Made by a program: the position numbers and the translations under genes. The notes below the pieces were generated by a model that ran no database searches, was not told the origin of the DNA, and was given only the letters and a program-made list of their open reading frames with translations. Below are positions 59,720 to 64,000 of a DNA stretch of 64,000 nucleotides, piece after piece. This DNA is from Pontederia crassipes (Eukaryota > Streptophyta > Magnoliopsida > Commelinales > Pontederiaceae). The stretch's first letter is position 1, and each line of letters begins with the position of its first letter. The stretch covers positions 23,365,189 to 23,429,188 of the forward strand of contig CM060186.1 in NCBI GenBank assembly GCA_030549335.1, read 5' to 3'.

Positions 59720-60310
59720 TAGGATTTAATGAAATGCGTATGATAAACATACGCACGCTTTTTATCCGTCCGATTAGATCGGACGGATGGCATTCGTGCG
59801 CGGCCTCTCTCTCCTCTTCTCTACCCCCTCTCTCTTCTCTCTCCCCTCCGCTCTCTCTTCTTTTCGTTCGCCGGCGAGGCGAGGTGGCCGAACGGGATCC
59901 GGCGAGGTAAGGCGGCCGATCGGGATCCGGCGAGGCGAGGCGACTGATCGGGATCCTGCGAGGCGAGGGATGCGATCTTCTCTCCCCCTTTCTCTTCGAT
60001 TGACGGTGAGGCGGTGAGACGACAACGAATCTCCTCTCCTCCTCTGCCGCCGACCGTAATCGTCGTCGCTTCCCCCCCTTCGACGATCGCTCCTACTTCG
60101 ATGATCGCACCCGTTCCGACGATCGCTCCCCCTCCTATGATCGCACCCGCTCCGACGGATCGCTCCCCCTCCGACGATCGCTGCCGTGCTGACAGAGATC
60201 GCGCTCGCTCCAGCGATCGCGTCCACCGTCCGATCTAATCGGACGGTGGGCAAGCATGCGTATGGGGGTCATACGCTTGAGATGGCATATGACCCCGATC
60301 AAATCCTATC
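59720..60310. mobile_element. Non-autonomous inverted-repeat element with GATCGC-rich core
   Basis: The left end (TTAGGATTTAATGAAATGCGTATGA) matches inverted sequence at the right (ATAGGATTTGATC and GCGTATGACC). Both arms also contain CATACGCA(C/T)GCTT and CCGTCCGATTAGATCGGACGG, itself a palindrome. The GC-rich core (59790-60230) holds direct repeats GGGATCCGGCGAGG and a series of (C/T)GA(C/T)GATCGC(T/A)CC units. No transposase; the exact ends and duplication are uncertain, and the class (MULE-like?) is inferred. Confidence 0.72.
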
Positions 60311-60422
60311 TAATTATTAAATTGGATGGCATTAGATATGATACTTTGGCTTAAATATTTTGAATACTAAATTTTGAATGATGGACAAGTGATAAATATT
60401 ATGATTTTGCAAAACCTAAATT

Positions 60423-61480
60423 TGTAATGGCCTCGTATCGACCCCTGCCACATGGCGAAGACTAACCTAAAGACGCTATGACATTGACTATAAATTTGAC
60501 CATGAGTCAGTCAACATACATGAGACGTCAACTAAAGAAATGATAGAAATAAAGGAAAAAATGTGAAAGACAATAATTAATTGTGAAAATCAAAGGGTTA
60601 CTACATATCTCAAAATAAGAAGATCATAGTGACTATAGAGTTCATAATGCGGAAAGAAAAGAAACTAGATAACTAGGCCCTTCTCATGTGCTTTATCATC
60701 ATCTAAGCATCGTCCCAACGTACCAACTCAACACTATCACTGACCTAACTGGGAGACAATTCTCCCGTAAACTTTACAGCCTAGTGGGGACTAATAACAA
60801 TGAATACTCCAAGTAGAATAAATCGGTAAAGAGTAATTACATCATACCTTTGCTAGAGAAATAATCATGAGAGTCGTTGTAAATATATCGTAAGAAAAGG
60901 AAAATCAATAGGTAACAATTGAGCGATGTAATCTCATAAAACACGATGAACTTGAAGTTAATGACTTGCTTGATAATCATGACATTTTTTATATGGTTAA
61001 CATGCTTGATAGTTATGATATGCAATATCAATAACTTGATTCGATATTCATGCTTCTTTACTCAGCAATGCTTCATTATCTTATAACTTGTTTAGCAATC
61101 AAGTGACTTTGAGGTGCCTTTAAATCCCTCATCATTTACTTATCATAGGATGGGTCCTTGTTCACTTATGGGGTGTGCCGAGCGAAATGATACAGCCACG
61201 TACGGGTCAATAGTTGATCAAACCATGACCAATAGAGTGACCCTTATCATAGAGACACTTGGCATAGGCTGACGACCCAGTGATTATTTTTCATCTTATC
61301 TTATTAGTCACTTTAAAAACTTATGTTTTATCGTTCAACATAAATCATGAATCAATGATTCAATGATGAGAATAAATCAAACATAAGAATGCTGGTAATA
61401 AATAAGAGTAAAATCATATATCTGTAATTAGTGAAAATCATGTAGCAAGAATAGGGAAGGCTCAAATTAGAATCAAATTC
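60423..61480. mobile_element. Partial LTR related to the solo LTR at 53841-55809
   Basis: It starts TGTAATGGCCTCGTATCGAC and follows the other LTR with many changes. Shared blocks include CCACATGGCGAAGA, TTTACAGCCTAGTGGGGA, ACGGGTCAAT, GATCAAACCATGACCAA and GAGTGACCCT. Similarity fades after about 61480, before the position equivalent to the palindrome array. Its 3' end was not found. Confidence 0.78.
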
Positions 61481-61830
61481 AGAAAAGGTAAGAACTAGAT
61501 GGGTCTCGATTGACATACCCCGGGCCGGGTACAAGATGCGGGCTGAATTCGTGGCGTGAACCTGGGCCGAGTGTAGGTTGCACTCAGGGCGGACTCGAGG
61601 GAAAAACATCGTGCAATGTCGGGGTCCATGTGGGACAAACTTGGGCCAAATTTAATGTACCCCAGGTCGAGTATCAAAATGTCGAGATGCTGGGCATATT
61701 GTCATCCGTTAATCCAAGCCTGAGTTCTAAGTTAACCGAGCTGGGTTCCATAGACATGGGTCAGGCAGCTATTCTGCCCGGCCTAATTTTTGTATGAACC
61801 TAGGTCAAGTTCTTAGCAATTTGGGCCGCA
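61480..61830. repeat. GGGCCGAG/CTCGAG-rich repeat segment
   Basis: Repeated short motifs such as CCGGGCCGGGTAC, CTGGGCCGAGTG, CAGGTCGAGTA and ACCTAGGTCAAGTTC give it a hAT- or LTR-like feel. I could not bound an element; it may be the variable middle of the partial LTR. Confidence 0.4.
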
Positions 61831-63531
61831 CGGCGTATGTCGAGCGCCGCCCTGTCGCTGCTGATTTCGACCGCCCCGCTGCCCACTCCACACGCCGCAC
61901 ACCGCGACCCCGCTGCACGCCACCGCCACCTCACGCTGAGTTTTCGCCCCACTGCCGCCGAGCTCGCTGTTAATCCATGTTGTTAATCCATTAATCCTTT
62001 GAGCTGTAAATTTTGTTATAAAGTAGTTTAAACTTAATTAATCCATCCTGTGATTAGTTACACTTTCGTAAATTTTAATTTTTTATTGATAATTCATGTT
62101 GTAAATTAATGTGATTTATCAAAATGTTCTTATCATGTAAAGCGCCTTCATAACTTCAAATAATTGAGGTTGAGGTTGTTTTTTCCAGAACGAGATTGAC
62201 CTTTCAGATAGTCCGATAGCTTATTTTCAATATGTTAGAATTAAATAAGTTCAATTCAAATTGTGGAAGAGCTTCAATTATGTAACAGATTTGATTTGTT
62301 AACATGGAGAGGATTTGGCGGAGCTCGGCGTAAAGCAAGATAGAGAATGTTCGAAAGCGAGAAAGGGAAGTACGTCCGAAAGTTGAGATAGGGATGGAGA
62401 CGAGAATGTAGAGAGCTATTCGACGTTCCAAAGCATTGTACAAATGACGACGAGAAAACACCACTGTGATGTTGTCAATCACATACAAGCAAGAAAAAAA
62501 ATTTATAGTATGGATTAACAAAAGTGTAACAAATCCAAGCATGGATTAACACAAAAAAAATAACAGCATGAAGAATTAACATGGATTAAGTGCGTGAGCT
62601 CAGCGGCGGGGCGGGCGAGCTCGGCGATGGCGGCGGACGAGCTTGGTGACAGCGGGGCGCACGAGCTCGGCGGCGTTGGCGGAGGGGTGGGCTCGTCGGT
62701 GGTCGTGCGCAAGAGGTAGAGTTGCGGTGTGCTTGAACCGGTAGACGGTGGTGAACGAGAGCAGATCTCACCGGCGGGGTGCGCGACAGCAGATCTCACC
62801 GGCGGGGTGCGCGGGGGAGTCATCGGTTGCTCAATCTCGAAAGCGGCGGTGTGGAGTGCAAATCTGGTCGGCGGGCTGTGCAGGGGAGCCATGGGGGAGT
62901 CGCTGGTTGCTCAATCTTGCGGCAGTGGTGTGCCAGCTCAAATCTGACTGACGGATCTTGTCGGGTGGTCGCCGCTGCTGGCAGGGGTGTCATAGGTCTG
63001 AGCATCTTCGACCTCGAAAGGGGTCTCGCGGCGTGACAGGGTTGGTGGCAGGGCAGATTTGCAGCTGAAGTGCTGAAGATCCACTATTGTTTGCATGGGG
63101 GTTGATGATGGTCAGATCTACCGCGATGAGTGTCGGATGAAGTTGCCGCGGGGGGTCGGCGGATCTAGCCAGAGGGTCATCACATGAGTTGTCGCTTGGC
63201 GCAGATTTGGCCGGGGTCGCGAGGGTCGGCGGCCAGGGTTTTCGGAGAGGAGAGGAGAGAAAGAGAGAGTCGGAAGTTGCTCATTGGCATCATACAGCCG
63301 CACGGAGAGGAGAGAGCAGATCGGCGGCGCGAAGAGGAGAGGAAAAAATGAGATCGGCCGAGGGTTTTCAGCTTGTTATAGCCGGTCAATCCGTCGGCCG
63401 CTTGCGAACCACACTGAATCGCTCGTCGAACCGGCCCCGGACCATGCAAGATCTCATACAAACTTCTCAAATCTATGACAACTGTCGGATGCAATGACGC
63501 TGCGTGAGGGGACGGTCCCCATTTAAAACGC
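61830..63531. mobile_element. Long-TIR MULE-like remnant with promoter-like right arm
   Basis: The right arm (about 62575-63531, reverse) is GC-rich. Its inner end (GCCGAGCTCGCC, TTAATCCATGTTAAT) matches inverted sequence at about 61955-61990 (GCCGAGCTCGCTGTTAATCC), so a shortened left arm remains. The terminus at 63531 (GGGGACCGTCCCC read inward) resembles the ends of the MULE at 41306-45331, and the arm has the same layout (CTCTCCTCTTCGCGCC leader). The middle (62000-62570) is AT-rich and encodes nothing recognisable. Confidence 0.6.
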
Positions 63532-64000
63532 GGGGCACCCATATTACCTTGAGTCAAAAGATCCTTCTCATAAGTGAGATTTAAAGAAAAATGAAGAGGA
63601 TGAATAATTATTAAACATATCCAATATTGATTTTGACCATATTTAGTTTTTAGAAATATTATTATAACTCGCCCTGTGCTAGTTGAGTCATGGTTTGTTC
63701 AGTTATATTAGGTTCTATTGGGTATAATGTTTTATTGTATAATATTATTTATGAACTCTCTCTAAAAAAATAATATAACCACAATTTCAAAAATAAACTT
63801 AAATAAGAAACAAACATTATATAAGTGATTATTTATATTTTGTGAAAGAATAATACTCTAATCATTTTCCTTAATATTAAAAAAATAGGGTTATTTCCTC
63901 AAATCACTCCTAAATTATCACGATTTTTTAGATCTAACCCCAAACTACAAACTTTATTTTTTGAGTTACTAAACTATCGTGATTTTTCAATTTAATCATT
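63532..64000. other. AT-rich flank; possible start of another inverted-repeat element at the window edge
   Basis: From about 63888, GGGTTATTTCCTCAAATCAC and the following CTCCTAAATTATCACGATTT look like the end of a MULE-type miniature element of the kind seen at 4886. Its other end would lie beyond the window. Confidence 0.4.

Noticed and set aside
59774-60253. 159-aa Arg-rich minus-strand ORF
   Set aside because: It translates the GATCGC short-repeat core of an inverted-repeat element.
62515-63557. Several GC-rich ORFs on both strands
   Set aside because: They fall in the long arm of a MULE-like element; no consistent frame or domain.

Overview
This window looks like nuclear DNA of a flowering plant, most likely a monocot. 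The genes are intron-rich with GT-AG borders, and both FT-like proteins carry the monocot-style motif (K/R)DFAELYNLG. Exons are GC-rich against a very AT-rich background crowded with plant-type transposons. I cannot name the species.

Five protein-coding genes and one tRNA can be supported. (1) 3986-6156, minus: five 5' exons of a MAPR4-type heme/steroid-binding (cytochrome b5-like) membrane protein. Its 3' part lies beyond the left edge. (2) 20712-21619 and (3) 27336-28679, plus: two complete four-exon FLOWERING LOCUS T (FT)-like genes in tandem, about 5.7 kb apart. The first has canonical florigen residues; the second has unusual changes. (4) 30682-39130, minus: a complete ten-exon plastid-type half-size ABC transporter (ABCD2-like, 750 aa). 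(5) 47321-50046, minus: a complete five-exon DUF212 (acid phosphatase/haloperoxidase-related) protein of 237 aa, with tRNA-Gly(TCC) about 450 bp beyond its 3' end at 46804-46875.

The rest is mostly mobile DNA. Many elements can be bounded exactly by target-site duplications: a Mutator-type (MULE) element with a 9-bp duplication (4886-5521), three hAT-type elements with 8-bp duplications (3123-3882, 52252-52896, 55885-56461), a 3.2-kb CACTA element with a 3-bp duplication (9270-12459), a solo LTR with a 5-bp duplication (53841-55809), and two TTG-tailed SINE-like elements with 20-bp and 10-bp duplications (35663-35840, 48856-49016). There is also an RTE-type LINE (33661-36178), a 4-kb FAR1-type MULE with long inverted ends and a nested copia-like LTR (41306-45331), a foldback element (39605-40445) and decayed Ty1/copia pol sequences (8300-8640, about 13500-15300).

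The genes do not form a pathway; only the FT pair is functionally linked, as tandem paralogues of a flowering/developmental signal. Nesting is extensive: SINE-like element in LINE in ABCD2 intron 4, LTR in a MULE terminal repeat, and MULE and hAT elements in MAPR4 introns. I found no CRISPR array, bacterial operon or clearly new gene system. The items most worth a second look are the divergent second FT copy, the LINE/SINE-like shared tail, and the array of GGTCGACC palindromes in the solo LTR.
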